35,753 nucleotides of DNA from Flavobacteriales bacterium (GCA_947454395.1 CANGLG010000003.1:1-35753), one strand, 5' to 3'; numbered from the stretch's first letter, positions 23,116 through 31,679 are shown. The notes: a model not told the origin generated them from the sequence alone. Made by a program: numbers and translations.

Positions 23116-23921
23116 TGTTTTTCCTTTGCTGTCGCTTTAATAGAATAGACCATTGGAATTTTGTTGTCCAGATGTTCTATTCTGTATTTATTTGGCTCAA
23201 ATTCTACTGTCTTGTTAAAACAATTATAAGGCGAATAGTCGAACTCGTCAAACGATTTTATTTCAAGTCCGTTTTTAATCAGACTGTTTAATACTTCGCT
23301 GATACCGTGGTTCCAAGATACGTCGTAAATGGTTAAATCAGCTGTTTTGTCGGCATATGTCCCGCTATTCGTTTCTATAATTGCTCCTGTATTAAAATAT
23401 CTGTAACCGATTTTTTCGAAGTTGCCATCAAACATCCAAACAACCGGATGAAATTCCACAAACACAAATTGTCCGTTTGGCTTTAAAAACTTGTAAATAA
23501 TTTTTGCCCACTGATCCAAGTCGGGCAACCAACCAATAGTCCCGTAACTTGTGAAAACGATGTCGAATTTTTCGTCCAACTGATTTGGTAGGTCATAAAT
23601 ATCGCAACAGATGAACTTGGCATTCGAGCCAGTTTCTTTTGCAATTTGTTGAGCGTTTTCAATCGCTTTATCTGATAAGTCAATACCAGTAACATTCGCA
23701 CCCAGTCTGCTCAACGAAATGGTGTCTTGTCCGAAATGACACTGCAAGTGCAAAATAGTTTTTCCTTTAATATCGCCAAGCAAGTTTAATTCAATATCAT
23801 TGAGTGAACTTTTTCCTTTTAGAAAATTGTCAAGGTCGTAAAATTCGGACTTTAAATGTGCTTCAACTCTCTTGTTCCAAGCTTGACGGTTTATTTCGAG
23901 GTAATTGTTTTCGGGGGTCAT
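23112..23921 (-). CDS. class I SAM-dependent methyltransferase
   Basis: The 269-residue enzyme has a Rossmann SAM-binding core: motif I ILHLQCHFGQDTISLSRLG, then NVTGIDLSDKA, which is the acidic loop binding the ribose, and a FDIVFTSYGTIGWLPDLDQW motif followed by GQFVFVEFHPVVWM. It methylates a small molecule rather than DNA by its motifs (no NPPY), but the substrate is unknown. It starts the operon with DUF1801 and DUF2200. The attC-like palindrome (23945-24018) lies 24 bases upstream, so the gene sits at the head of a cassette. Confidence 0.9.
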   Translation of the reverse strand: MTPENNYLEINRQAWNKRVEAHLKSEFYDLDNFLKGKSSLNDIELNLLGDIKGKTILHLQCHFGQDTISLSRLGANVTGIDLSDKAIENAQQIAKETGSNAKFICCDIYDLPNQLDEKFDIVFTSYGTIGWLPDLDQWAKIIYKFLKPNGQFVFVEFHPVVWMFDGNFEKIGYRYFNTGAIIETNSGTYADKTADLTIYDVSWNHGISEVLNSLIKNGLEIKSFDEFDYSPYNCFNKTVEFEPNKYRIEHLDNKIPMVYSIKATAKEKQ

Positions 23922-23944
23922 TTTATGTTGGTGGGATTTAAGAT

Positions 23945-24018
23945 TAACGGTTCTGCTGTAGGCAATTTGGCCCTTTCTTTCGAGTGTAACCGGGCGCCAT
24001 TTTGCTTACAGCATGTTA
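23945..24018. repeat. imperfect palindrome with TAAC...GTTA ends (attC-like)
   Basis: GCTGTAGGCAATTTGGC (23955-23971) pairs with GCCATTTTGCTTACAGC (23996-24012), 13 of 17 bases, with an inner GCCC/GGGC and outer TAAC (23945-23948)/GTTA (24015-24018). The 74-base length and extra bases on one side match integron attC sites. The R boxes only approximate the consensus, and no integrase gene is in view. Confidence 0.5.
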
Positions 24019-24522
24019 TAGTTTTTCTTTATTTATTGGCTCTCCTTGCTGGTTACTTTCTGCGTCCGCAATTCTAGCCATCTTTTCTGTAATTGTCATT
24101 CCATCTTGTCCTTTCACATCCAATAATAATTCAATTCCCTCACTCGTTTTCTTTAATTTGAATTGATATTCGTGTGGCTCTGGTAATCCATCGGTGAAAT
24201 TATTCGGGATAAAGTGTCGAACTTTGATATAATATTCTTTTCCATAAGTAATTAGAAAGTCATTTTCACCACATATCGTTTCAAATCCAGTTGATTTACC
24301 ACTTTCAAACACGATTTGTTTTAAACCTTTTTCAACTAATGGTTTATCATTTGTGTTGTTTCCTGAATAAAATCCATATTGTATTCTAACTAATTCGACG
24401 TCCATTCCTTTAGAGACTTCCACAGTGATTTTATTGTTCGCTTTTTGGTTAAACGAATAAATTCCGACACCACATATCAACAATATGGCAATTACAAATA
24501 TGGTTTTTGCTCTGTTCATCAT
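24016..24522 (-). CDS. hypothetical membrane-anchored or exported protein
   Basis: The 168-residue protein begins with Met-Met-Asn-Arg and a single hydrophobic helix (about residues 6-24) with no lipobox Cys in a canonical place, so it is a signal anchor or uncleaved signal. The remainder is a soluble extracytoplasmic domain with beta-rich segments (RIQYGFYSG, KYYIKVRHF, EYQFKLKK) and no motif that I recognise. The final residues are hydrophilic. Its stop codon forms part of the attC-like palindrome, and an ACGTTATA box precedes its start, so it is cassette-like. The function is unknown. Confidence 0.7.
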   Translation of the reverse strand: MMNRAKTIFVIAILLICGVGIYSFNQKANNKITVEVSKGMDVELVRIQYGFYSGNNTNDKPLVEKGLKQIVFESGKSTGFETICGENDFLITYGKEYYIKVRHFIPNNFTDGLPEPHEYQFKLKKTSEGIELLLDVKGQDGMTITEKMARIADAESNQQGEPINKEKL

Positions 24523-24667
24523 TAACTATAACGTTTTGCAGCTTGGCGATCGGCCCGACTCTTTAAAATAAATTATAGTTTCGAAGTTAAATTTATTTTC
24601 TTTCAAATTTTCCGTTCTTCCGAAGTAAAGATTGGAGGGTTGGTGCTTGACAGCTGTCATAAGCATT
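24523..24667. other. non-coding spacer with GC-rich half-site and palindrome
   Basis: This gap between two orphan genes contains no gene. Read on the minus strand it ends with CGCCAAGCTGCAAAACGTTATA just before the next gene, resembling one arm of an attC site without its partner. At the other end is the perfect palindrome TGACAGCTGTCA (24648-24659), embedded in GCTT...AAGC. It looks like one of the recurring intercassette spacers, which I recall only vaguely. Confidence 0.4.
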
Positions 24668-25036
24668 TTAATATTGAGTTTCAACTGAATTATTTTTTAT
24701 TATCTCAGTTATGTAATAGCCTTCCTCGACATATCTTTCTTGCTCTTTCAATTTATTTCCTCGTTCAAATTCAACCTCAAATTTGTATGTTCCTTCACCT
24801 GAAGTATGCTTATATGTATAAATGTAACTATCCCCATTTTTTAATGAATTAATAGTCTGCCCGTTAATATATATTGATTTAATTGGCTGATCAGATTCAT
24901 TTTTAAATTTAACTCGTACGCTATTATTAGGAACACTAAAAAGAGGAATGTAAAAATATCCTATTTGTCTATTAATAACCAGAAAACCAGTAAAGGCTAT
25001 TATTAAAATCAATATTATTTTGGAAGTTGGCTTCAT
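24668..25036 (-). CDS. hypothetical membrane-anchored protein
   Basis: The 122-residue protein has an N-terminal membrane helix (about residues 6-26) and an outward-facing domain of about 90 residues, predicted mostly beta strand (VRVKFKNESDQPIKSIYING, TYKFEVEFERGN). The first half resembles a small immunoglobulin-like or transthyretin-like fold in pattern only. No family is recognised. The 51-base spacer upstream (25037-25087) holds only an AACGTTATAA box ending before the ATG, comparable to the boxes before the neighbouring cassette genes. Base composition is lower in GC than in the core operon. Confidence 0.65.
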   Translation of the reverse strand: MKPTSKIILILIIAFTGFLVINRQIGYFYIPLFSVPNNSVRVKFKNESDQPIKSIYINGQTINSLKNGDSYIYTYKHTSGEGTYKFEVEFERGNKLKEQERYVEEGYYITEIIKNNSVETQY

Positions 25037-25087
25037 TGCTTATAACGTTCAGACGACTGGAGAAGGCAGCACTTTTATTTTCCAAAG

Positions 25088-25600
25088 CTAAAATAAGAAA
25101 AATATATTTTTAAATAAATTCCTAAGGAAAAGTAATAAACCTATCTGTATCAACGGATATAAATTCAGACTAAAAGCCACGCAGAGCCATAGCAAATAGG
25201 GCAGAAGAAGTAGAATTGAACTTGTGCGTTTGGACTTTTCAACGAGAAACAAAAAACTGAAAACCGTCACGAACAAAAGCGCTATTACAATGCAACCCAA
25301 ACCTAACAAATGCCAACGAAAGAAAATTGGGTTCCAACCAATGTTTAGAACGTAATGAGCAATTAAAAGAGCTATAAAACTTTTATTCCAACTGAAATTT
25401 TTGACCAGAAAAACTGTGAATAAAATCATGATGGTTGTCCAAGCTAAACCAAAGAAATAGCCTGGCGGCGTCCAAGGAGCTCGTTTTAATTCGATATACC
25501 AGGTGTTTGTTGCAGGTGAACCTCCCATTAAATAACTTCCGAGTGCTAAAGCTCCAAAATTAAGGACAAGGAAAACGATTATTTTTAGTAACTGCTTCAT
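25088..25600 (-). CDS. tspO: TspO/MBR family protein
   Basis: The 170-residue protein has five membrane helices and the TspO signatures: WYIELKRAPWTPPGYFFGLAW near residues 34-54, NIGWNPIFF (ligand/porphyrin cavity) and LPYLLWLCVAFSLN. TspO binds porphyrins and steroids and is involved in tetrapyrrole and oxidative stress responses. Most bacterial TspO proteins are about 150-160 residues; here an extra hydrophobic tail (LIQIGLLLFLRNLF and on) of about 20 residues follows the usual end, possibly a read-through into cassette sequence. It overlaps the upstream gene by four bases and is the last gene of the minus-strand operon. Confidence 0.92.
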   Translation of the reverse strand: MKQLLKIIVFLVLNFGALALGSYLMGGSPATNTWYIELKRAPWTPPGYFFGLAWTTIMILFTVFLVKNFSWNKSFIALLIAHYVLNIGWNPIFFRWHLLGLGCIVIALLFVTVFSFLFLVEKSKRTSSILLLLPYLLWLCVAFSLNLYPLIQIGLLLFLRNLFKNIFFLF

Positions 25601-26007
25601 TTTAAGATAACACCGGGAACTCCGAGTTGTTCAATTAGTTTAAAGTTTGATTCTGTGATAATTCCTGCAGGAAAGATAAATTTCTTGTCATACAACACGT
25701 CGTTTACCCAAAAACTTACCCAATATTCGTTGGCGATTCCAAAAACTTCAGGCATAATGGGTTCAATGCGTGCGGCTTCATTCGGTAACATAACTTCAAT
25801 TCCGTGGCGTAAGGTAGAGGTCTTGATTTTTTCTCCGGTCATCAAATTTTCGCCATAGCCAGTGCTTGTGACAATGATTCCTTCCATGATGTCATCACGC
25901 AAATTAAAAAGATACACATAATGTTCCTTATCCTCTGCTTCCGGTTTTGTCTGAACAATTGCAATCGCAACATTTTCTACTTTCGGACCTTTTAATTCTT
26001 CCTTCAT
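25597..26007 (-). CDS. conserved hypothetical protein, Bacteroidota
   Basis: The 136-residue soluble protein has alternating beta strands (VENVAIAIVQTKP, HYVYLFNLRDD, GIIVTSTGYGEN) and no signal peptide, membrane helix or catalytic motif that I recognise. The strand pattern and a C-terminal PAGIITESNFKLIEQLGVPG suggest a compact alpha/beta fold. It overlaps its neighbours by four bases each, so it is an integral member of the tspO-serine hydrolase-lipB operon. I believe similar proteins occur in other Flavobacteriales but cannot confirm. The function is unknown. Confidence 0.75.
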   Translation of the reverse strand: MKEELKGPKVENVAIAIVQTKPEAEDKEHYVYLFNLRDDIMEGIIVTSTGYGENLMTGEKIKTSTLRHGIEVMLPNEAARIEPIMPEVFGIANEYWVSFWVNDVLYDKKFIFPAGIITESNFKLIEQLGVPGVILK

Positions 26008-27248
26008 TTTTTATCAATCTGTTTCTCGATTTTATCTGCCATTTTCAAATAAACAAATAAATCCATTGGATGTCCCACTTTTTCGTCGTATTTAGCATGA
26101 AACGCTTTATCGGCTTCTTTGTTTTCAGGGATTAAGAAATTGTCTTCGCGTTCCATCCCGAGACGCACGACAACCATTTTTTTATCCGGAATTGCAATTA
26201 TATATTGTCCTTTTAATCCCCGACAATAATAAATTGGTTTTCCATGATTCTTATAAGTCCAAATATGCCAACCGTAACGCAAATTTTGAATATTTTCTTC
26301 CGTTGATAACTTAGGTGTTTTTACCATTTCGTGAATGTACCATTTTGGAACAACTTGTTTATTTCCAATTTTTCCTTCGTTTAGAATGAGTAACCCAATC
26401 AATGAAAAATCGCGTGGAGTGGCATACAAACAACAAAAAGCTTTTTCATCTCCGCTTTCCTTGTCCAAACTCCAATATGCGTTATGGCCTGCACCCATTG
26501 GTTTCCAAAGTTTTTCTTCCGTGTATTCGGAAATACTTTTGCCTGTTGCTTTTTGGAGAACAAATCCCAATATTTGAGAATCTCCACTTTGATAATTAAA
26601 TTTTGTTCCCGGTTTTTCAACTACCTGTTGTCTGGTAACCAAACCATAAAGATCGTCACCGTAATACGCTTCAGCTGCTTCTGAAATCGGATTACTTCCA
26701 CTTTCGCGCCAATCAAACCCGGCAGCCATTAAAAGTAAATGACGAATCGTAACGTCATTTCTACCATTTTCATTGAATTCGGGTAAATAGTTCCCGACAG
26801 GCTCATCCACACTTTTTATTTTCCCCTCTTCAATGGCAATTCCAATTAGCAAACCGATAACCGTTTTCGCGGCAGAAAAAGAATTTGAAACTGTTTCTTG
26901 ATTGTGGTTCCCGAAATATTTTTCAAATAAAAGTGTGTCATTTTTAAATACTAAAAACGATTTTGTTCCAAGGCGATTATGGTATTTCTTTTCGAATTTA
27001 TCAAAGGTAAACGAATTGTATTTCTCGTGTCTTTGCCAATTAAATGGGACTTTTGCTTTATCAATTGTCGTGTGGGGAAATACATTCAAATCGTAAATAC
27101 CAGGGCCTGATTTTCCAATCGCATACGTTTTCATTATTCCGGAATAAAGATAAAATCTCCCGGAAAGCAAAATGAATAAGTTCAACCCAACAATAATTGT
27201 CAAGAATGAATAGAGAAAATAGCGAAATCCTTTTTTAATGCGTTTCAT
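26004..27248 (-). CDS. serine hydrolase (class C beta-lactamase-like)
   Basis: The 414-residue protein begins with a membrane anchor (about residues 6-31, GFRYFLYSFLTIIVGL) and then a beta-lactamase/transpeptidase-like domain. Motif 1 is SFSAAKTVIG (SxxK, nucleophile Ser with Lys), motif 2 NYQSGDS (YxN with Ser in place of Asn) and a later RGLKGQY near the third motif position. It resembles FmtA/EstB-type hydrolases that act on cell-wall peptides, D-amino acid amides or esters. An extracytoplasmic, membrane-bound location is likely. It follows lipB by three bases on the same strand. The substrate is unknown. Confidence 0.9.
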   Translation of the reverse strand: MKRIKKGFRYFLYSFLTIIVGLNLFILLSGRFYLYSGIMKTYAIGKSGPGIYDLNVFPHTTIDKAKVPFNWQRHEKYNSFTFDKFEKKYHNRLGTKSFLVFKNDTLLFEKYFGNHNQETVSNSFSAAKTVIGLLIGIAIEEGKIKSVDEPVGNYLPEFNENGRNDVTIRHLLLMAAGFDWRESGSNPISEAAEAYYGDDLYGLVTRQQVVEKPGTKFNYQSGDSQILGFVLQKATGKSISEYTEEKLWKPMGAGHNAYWSLDKESGDEKAFCCLYATPRDFSLIGLLILNEGKIGNKQVVPKWYIHEMVKTPKLSTEENIQNLRYGWHIWTYKNHGKPIYYCRGLKGQYIIAIPDKKMVVVRLGMEREDNFLIPENKEADKAFHAKYDEKVGHPMDLFVYLKMADKIEKQIDKK

Positions 27249-27251
27249 CGT

Positions 27252-27956
27252 TTAAGATTTAATTGAAAAATCAAAAAGTTCTGAGAGGTGATTTTGCAAT
27301 CGAATGGCTACTTCACTGATATTTAGCTCATAACCTAACTCCCGTTGCATTGAAGTTACCGCTTTATCATCAATTCCACAAGGAATGATATGTGAAAAAA
27401 AGTTTAAATCTGTATTTATATTAAATCCGATGCCGTGCATTGTAACCCAACGTGAACTTTTCACTCCCATAGCACAAATTTTCCTAGCTTGTTTTGTATC
27501 ACCGTCAATCCAAACACCAGTCAATCCTTCTACACGACCGGAATCAATTCCAAAATCTTTTAAGGTAAAAATAACCGCTTCCTCTAAAAAGCGCATGTAT
27601 TTGTGAATATCCGTGAAAAACTGCTCCAAATCAAAAATTGGGTAAACAACTAATTGTCCAGGACCATGATAAGTAATATCTCCACCCCTATTTATTTTGT
27701 AAAAAGAAGCATCATGTTGATCCAACTGATTTTCATTCAAAAGTAAATTTTCGACATTACCACTTTTTCCTAAAGTAAAGACATGTGGATGTTGACAAAA
27801 CAAAAGGTGATTTTCTGGGATTTCTTCCGTTTCACCGTTGCGTTTTGCAATTTTTAAATCAATTGCCGTTTTAAAAAGAATTTCTTGGTAGTCCCAAGCT
27901 TCTTTGTAATCAATGAGACCCAAATCACGAACATAAACGACCGGTTTACTATCCAT
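27252..27956 (-). CDS. lipB: lipoyl(octanoyl) transferase
   Basis: The 234-residue enzyme moves the octanoyl group from acyl-carrier protein to lipoyl domains, the first step of lipoate attachment. Signature RGGDITYHGPGQ (residues 90-101), Lys166 in MGVKSS and the acyl-thioester Cys193 in HIIPCGID are all present. ATG 27956 was chosen because the protein then begins like other Bacteroidota LipB proteins (VYVRDLGLIDYKEAWDYQ); an in-frame ATG at 27989 would add 11 unrelated residues overlapping the isomerase gene. The overlap is then 8 bases. Length is in the normal range. Confidence 0.95.
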   Translation of the reverse strand: MDSKPVVYVRDLGLIDYKEAWDYQEILFKTAIDLKIAKRNGETEEIPENHLLFCQHPHVFTLGKSGNVENLLLNENQLDQHDASFYKINRGGDITYHGPGQLVVYPIFDLEQFFTDIHKYMRFLEEAVIFTLKDFGIDSGRVEGLTGVWIDGDTKQARKICAMGVKSSRWVTMHGIGFNINTDLNFFSHIIPCGIDDKAVTSMQRELGYELNISEVAIRLQNHLSELFDFSIKS

Positions 27957-28938
27957 TGAATTTGGCCATTTCTCCTTTGAGGTAATCAATAATTTGAATA
28001 TCGATGATATCTGCTCCGTTCAAATTACATAAGTAATAGGAAGCCCAATCAACAACATTTATTAAGTACAAAGACCTTTCAACGAAGTTATTTCCTTTTG
28101 CTTCCAATTTGAAAATTTCTCCACACTTGGATTCAACATGTGCCATGGAAATTTCCAATCGTTTTTGATTTCTTGGATGTAAATCCCCTGTGCAAAAGAA
28201 AACAGGTGCAAAACGTGCATCTCCGCCACTCCATCCAACCAATTCGTTGTGATTCATTTCCGGAATGGTATGATGCCAGCCCAAATATTTCGAGTTTTCA
28301 TCAAATTGTTGTCTCGCTCTGACAATCACTCCTTCGTATTTTGTTTCAGAATAATAGATTCCAACTTTACCAAATAAAAAGTCTGCCAGTTCTTTAGCAA
28401 TTTGATGAATTTCTTGATTTTCCTTATTTAATAACGCAACAGAAGCGTTCATTTGATTTAAACTCGTTGATGAAATCAACCCCAATTTTGATAGAATATC
28501 CAATAACTGAACTACTGAAAATGCCAATGCACTTCTCGGAGGATTTCCACCCGGTACAAGCACGTAATCATATTGATTTGTTTTACAAAAATCAGCCAAA
28601 CTTCCACCGCTACAAATTCCAATGATGTGACAACCAACTTCATGCGCTTCTTGAACACTCATGATAGTTTCTTCTGTATTACCAGAGTATGATGAGCCGA
28701 TTACCAACGTGTTTTTATCTACAAAAGCTGGAAGTGCATATTCGTTACTGATTAAAACCGGAACTTTTATTTCGTCTTGAATCCAGTTTGCAACAATTTT
28801 CGCTCCGATTCCGGAACCACCTAATCCACAAATTAATATATTTTTAATTTCATTTTTTGGTTGTAGGTAGTTTTTCCCTTTAGCAATTTCAACTGCATCT
28901 ACAATGTTTTGGGGAAATGCTTCAATTAGGTTTTTCAT
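27949..28938 (-). CDS. bifunctional phosphoglucose/phosphomannose isomerase (SIS domain)
   Basis: The 329-residue protein has two SIS subdomains with CGLGGSGIGAKI (about residues 38-49) and GSSYSGNTEETI for sugar-phosphate binding, and the isomerase PEMNHNELVGW with catalytic Glu and His. This is the PGI/PMI family, first known in archaea and found in many Bacteroidota, which interconverts glucose 6-phosphate or mannose 6-phosphate with fructose 6-phosphate. Length agrees with the family (about 320-350). It heads the operon that continues into lipB. A 161-base gap with GAC-type repeats precedes it. Confidence 0.9.
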   Translation of the reverse strand: MKNLIEAFPQNIVDAVEIAKGKNYLQPKNEIKNILICGLGGSGIGAKIVANWIQDEIKVPVLISNEYALPAFVDKNTLVIGSSYSGNTEETIMSVQEAHEVGCHIIGICSGGSLADFCKTNQYDYVLVPGGNPPRSALAFSVVQLLDILSKLGLISSTSLNQMNASVALLNKENQEIHQIAKELADFLFGKVGIYYSETKYEGVIVRARQQFDENSKYLGWHHTIPEMNHNELVGWSGGDARFAPVFFCTGDLHPRNQKRLEISMAHVESKCGEIFKLEAKGNNFVERSLYLINVVDWASYYLCNLNGADIIDIQIIDYLKGEMAKFNG

Positions 28939-28959
28939 TTTTATTTTTTTAATGTTAGG

Positions 28960-29060
28960 ATTTTATGATGGAATGACTTAATGACAGATGACATTGGGAC
29001 AAATGACCGAGAAACAAATTACGGAGGGATAAATGACTGAAAGACAAAAGACATTCGGAC
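28960..29060. repeat. degenerate TGAC-type short repeats
   Basis: About nine short units ending GAC (AATGAC, TTAATGAC, AGATGAC, ATTGGGAC, AAATGAC, TGAAAGAC and similar) run through this stretch. It is bounded by a TACATTTTCAATTTTTAACTT stretch that echoes sequence in the 1616-2090 field on the opposite strand. It occupies the gap between the isomerase and carboxylase genes; I see no gene or terminator in it. Confidence 0.55.
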
Positions 29061-29099
29061 TTCATTCTACATTTTCAATTTTTAACTTTTAATTTTCAC

Positions 29100-30641
29100 T
29101 TAAAGAGGGATATTCCCGTGTTTCTTCTTTGGTAACGTCTCTGCTTTTTTCTCCAACATTTTGAATCCGGCAATTACTTTGGCTCTTGTTTCTTCGGGAA
29201 GAATCACATCATCCACAATACCTCGTTCTGCTGCGCGATAAGGATTTGCAAACATTTCAGCATATTCAGCTTCTTTTTCTAACCATTTGGCTTGTGGGTC
29301 TTCAGCTGATGCGATTTCTCTTTTGAAAATGATTTCAGCTGCGCCTTTTGCGCCCATAACAGCAATTTCGGCAGTTGGCCAAGCAAAATTCAAATCTGCT
29401 CCAATGCTTTTGGAGTTCATTACGTCAAATGCACCTCCATAAGCTTTTCTTGTAATAACGGTAATTCTTGGAACTGTCGCTTCTGAAAAAGCATATAGCA
29501 ATTTAGCTCCATGTGTTATTATACCTCTCCATTCCTGATCTGTGCCCGGCAAAAATCCCGGAACATCTTCAAATACTAAAAGTGGAATGTTAAATGAATC
29601 ACAAAAACGAACGAATCGAGCTCCTTTTCGAGATGCATCAATATCTAAAACTCCGGCTAATGCAGATGGTTGATTTGCAACGACACCAATTGTTTTTCCT
29701 TCGATGCGCGCAAAACCAACAACGATATTTTTAGCGTAATCCGCCTGAACTTCTCTGAAACTTTCATCGTCAATAACACACTCCACAACTTTGCGGATGT
29801 CGTATGGAATATTTGCGTTCTCAGGTAGTATTTTACCAATCTGATCCAGCTTGGATTTGGTGTAATTAAAAATTGTTGGTTGTGGTGCTAATTCGTAAGC
29901 GTTCTGAGGTAAGTAAGTAACTAAATCTCTTACCTTTTTCAAACATTCTACATCATTTGCTGCAGTGAAATGATTAACTCCTGATTTTTCCGCATGTGCT
30001 TTTGCTCCTCCCAAATCTTCGGAAGTTACTTCCTCGTGAGTTACCGTTTTTACAACATTCGGACCAGTCACAAACATGTATGAAGTTTCCTCGACCATGA
30101 AAATAAAATCGGTTAATGCAGGCGAATAAACTGCACCACCAGCACATGGCCCCATGATAACTGAAATTTGTGGAATCACTCCAGAGGCTCTTGTATTTCG
30201 ATAAAAAATATCCGCATAACCAGCCAAAGAAACAACCCCTTCTTGAATTCTAGCTCCACCTGAGTCGTTTAAACCAATTACAGGCGCTCCATTTTTCATG
30301 GCCAAATCCATGATACGGCAAATTTTCGCAGCATGTGTTTCAGAAAGAGAACCGCCTAAAACAGTGAAATCTTGCGAGAAAACATAAACCAATCGACCAT
30401 GAATGGTTCCGTAACCAGTAATTACACCATCGCCAGGAAAACGTTGTTTATCCAAGCCGAAAGCGGTAGCGCGATGTTCGACAAAAGAACCTATTTCTTC
30501 AAAAGAATTTTCATCCAAAAGCACCGTTACTCGCTCCCGAGCGGTAAGTTTACCCTGCTGGTGTTGTTTATCGATTCGTTCCTTTCCTCCTCCTAAGGTT
30601 GCTAACTTCCTTCTATTCAGTAAATCTTGGTTTTTATCCAT
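29100..30641 (-). CDS. acyl-CoA carboxylase beta subunit (propionyl-CoA type carboxyltransferase)
   Basis: The 513-residue protein is a biotin-dependent carboxyltransferase that moves CO2 from carboxybiotin to an acyl-CoA. The N half has the acyl-CoA oxyanion site [17 protein letters not shown] and the C half the second one in [14 protein letters not shown], together with [21 protein letters not shown] 30641 is used since it gives the usual [14 protein letters not shown] start; nine further codons to 30668 are less family-like. A TATTTTTG box (30647-30654) lies just upstream. The matching biotin carboxylase and biotin carrier genes are not in the window. Propionyl-CoA or methylmalonyl-CoA pathways are the usual role. 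Confidence 0.92.
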   Translation of the reverse strand: MDKNQDLLNRRKLATLGGGKERIDKQHQQGKLTARERVTVLLDENSFEEIGSFVEHRATAFGLDKQRFPGDGVITGYGTIHGRLVYVFSQDFTVLGGSLSETHAAKICRIMDLAMKNGAPVIGLNDSGGARIQEGVVSLAGYADIFYRNTRASGVIPQISVIMGPCAGGAVYSPALTDFIFMVEETSYMFVTGPNVVKTVTHEEVTSEDLGGAKAHAEKSGVNHFTAANDVECLKKVRDLVTYLPQNAYELAPQPTIFNYTKSKLDQIGKILPENANIPYDIRKVVECVIDDESFREVQADYAKNIVVGFARIEGKTIGVVANQPSALAGVLDIDASRKGARFVRFCDSFNIPLLVFEDVPGFLPGTDQEWRGIITHGAKLLYAFSEATVPRITVITRKAYGGAFDVMNSKSIGADLNFAWPTAEIAVMGAKGAAEIIFKREIASAEDPQAKWLEKEAEYAEMFANPYRAAERGIVDDVILPEETRAKVIAGFKMLEKKAETLPKKKHGNIPL

Positions 30642-30646
30642 AGACA

Positions 30647-30654
30647 CAAAAATA
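30647..30654 (-). promoter_or_regulatory. possible -7 box (TATTTTTG) of the carboxylase gene
   Basis: TATTTTTG on the minus strand matches TAnnTTTG but is only 5 bases before the chosen ATG, implying a very short leader or chance. Confidence 0.3.
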
Positions 30655-30747
30655 AGAGAAAAATGCAATGAATTTGCCGTTTTGATTTAAGAAATAACTA
30701 TTCGAGAAAATTTGTAAATAATAAAAATAAAAAATGGTAAGGTCTTG

Positions 30748-31539
30748 TTAAAGAGACTTCGTTCTTCCTCCATCAACAGGAAGATTAATCCCGTTAATAT
30801 AGGAAGCTTCTGGTGAAGCCAAGAAAGCAATCGCTGCTGCTACTTCTTCAGGCTGTGCAATACGTTTCATTGGAGATTCTTCTGCCATTTCACTAAAAAT
30901 ATCCAAAACACTTTCTCCTGTTTTTTCAGATTTTGCTTCTGCGATTCCCTGTAAGCGAATGGTATTTGTTGCTCCAGGTAAAACATTATTAACTGTAATC
31001 CCATATTGGCCGAGTTCATTCGCAAGTGTTTTACTCCAACTTGCAACTGCTCCACGAATGGTATTTGAAACTCCTAAATTTGGGAGGGGTTGCTTTACGG
31101 AAGTAGAAATCACATTGATAATTCTACCATAACCAGATGTTATCATTCCTGGATAAATAGCTTGCACTAAAATATGATTACAAATCAAATGTTGATTGAA
31201 CGTATTGATAAACTCATCTACAGACGCATCTTTGATCGGTCCGCCCTTCGGTCCACCAGTATTATTGATTAAAATATTGATAATGTTTCCTTCCGAAATA
31301 AAATCAGTAATTATTTTTTTTAGTTCTTCCGGATTTGAAAAATCAGCTACTATAAATTGATGATTTTGTCCTTCTTTTTTGGATAAATCAGCGATTGCTT
31401 GTTGCAATTTATCTTTATTTCTTGCAATTAAAACAACATTCGCTCCCATCTCTGCCAGTTTTAATGCCGCTGCTTTTCCGATTCCTTGGGTACTTCCACA
31501 AACGAGGGCTGTTTTATTCAATATTTTTTTACTGTTCAT
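30748..31539 (-). CDS. SDR-family oxidoreductase-like protein, catalytic Tyr/Lys replaced
   Basis: The 263-residue Rossmann protein has the cofactor motif CGSTQGIGKA (residues 14-23, TGxxxGIG-like), ADFSNP and NNTGGPKGG after strand 4, and the ending YINGINLPVDGG. The catalytic position expected to read YxxxK reads SNTIR (Tyr to Ser158, Lys to Arg162) within LGVSNTIRGAVASW. A classical SDR needs both, so this may bind NAD(P) or act by another mechanism. The start at 31539 was chosen because the N-terminus then matches the family and leaves a TATCTTTG box in front. It is annotated usually as 3-oxoacyl-ACP reductase-like, which the residues do not support. Confidence 0.85.
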   Translation of the reverse strand: MNSKKILNKTALVCGSTQGIGKAAALKLAEMGANVVLIARNKDKLQQAIADLSKKEGQNHQFIVADFSNPEELKKIITDFISEGNIINILINNTGGPKGGPIKDASVDEFINTFNQHLICNHILVQAIYPGMITSGYGRIINVISTSVKQPLPNLGVSNTIRGAVASWSKTLANELGQYGITVNNVLPGATNTIRLQGIAEAKSEKTGESVLDIFSEMAEESPMKRIAQPEEVAAAIAFLASPEASYINGINLPVDGGRTKSL

Positions 31540-31561
31540 AATTTTTAAAATCTTCGTTTGG

Positions 31562-31569
31562 CAAAGATA
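31562..31569 (-). promoter_or_regulatory. -7 box (TATCTTTG) of the SDR gene
   Basis: TATCTTTG on the minus strand fits TAnnTTTG and lies 22 bases before the ATG at 31539. No clear -33 element is seen. Confidence 0.55.
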
Positions 31570-31655
31570 CATTATTCAATAAATTATTTTTTGTGTTCCA
31601 ACAATAGTTAAACTATAAATGAAAAAACAGGATTTTTTAACCCAAAAAATTCTAT

Positions 31656-31663
31656 TATATTTG
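31656..31663 (+). promoter_or_regulatory. -7 box (TATATTTG) for the secreted-protein gene
   Basis: TATATTTG, a perfect TAnnTTTG match, lies 16 bases before the ATG at 31680. The upstream -33 TTG is not clear. Confidence 0.6.
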
Positions 31664-31679
31664 AAACAAATTATTTAAA

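Noticed and set aside
23945-24018. Rho-independent terminator after the orphan gene
   Set aside because: The palindrome lacks a T-tract on the correct side and its stem has asymmetry more typical of attC.
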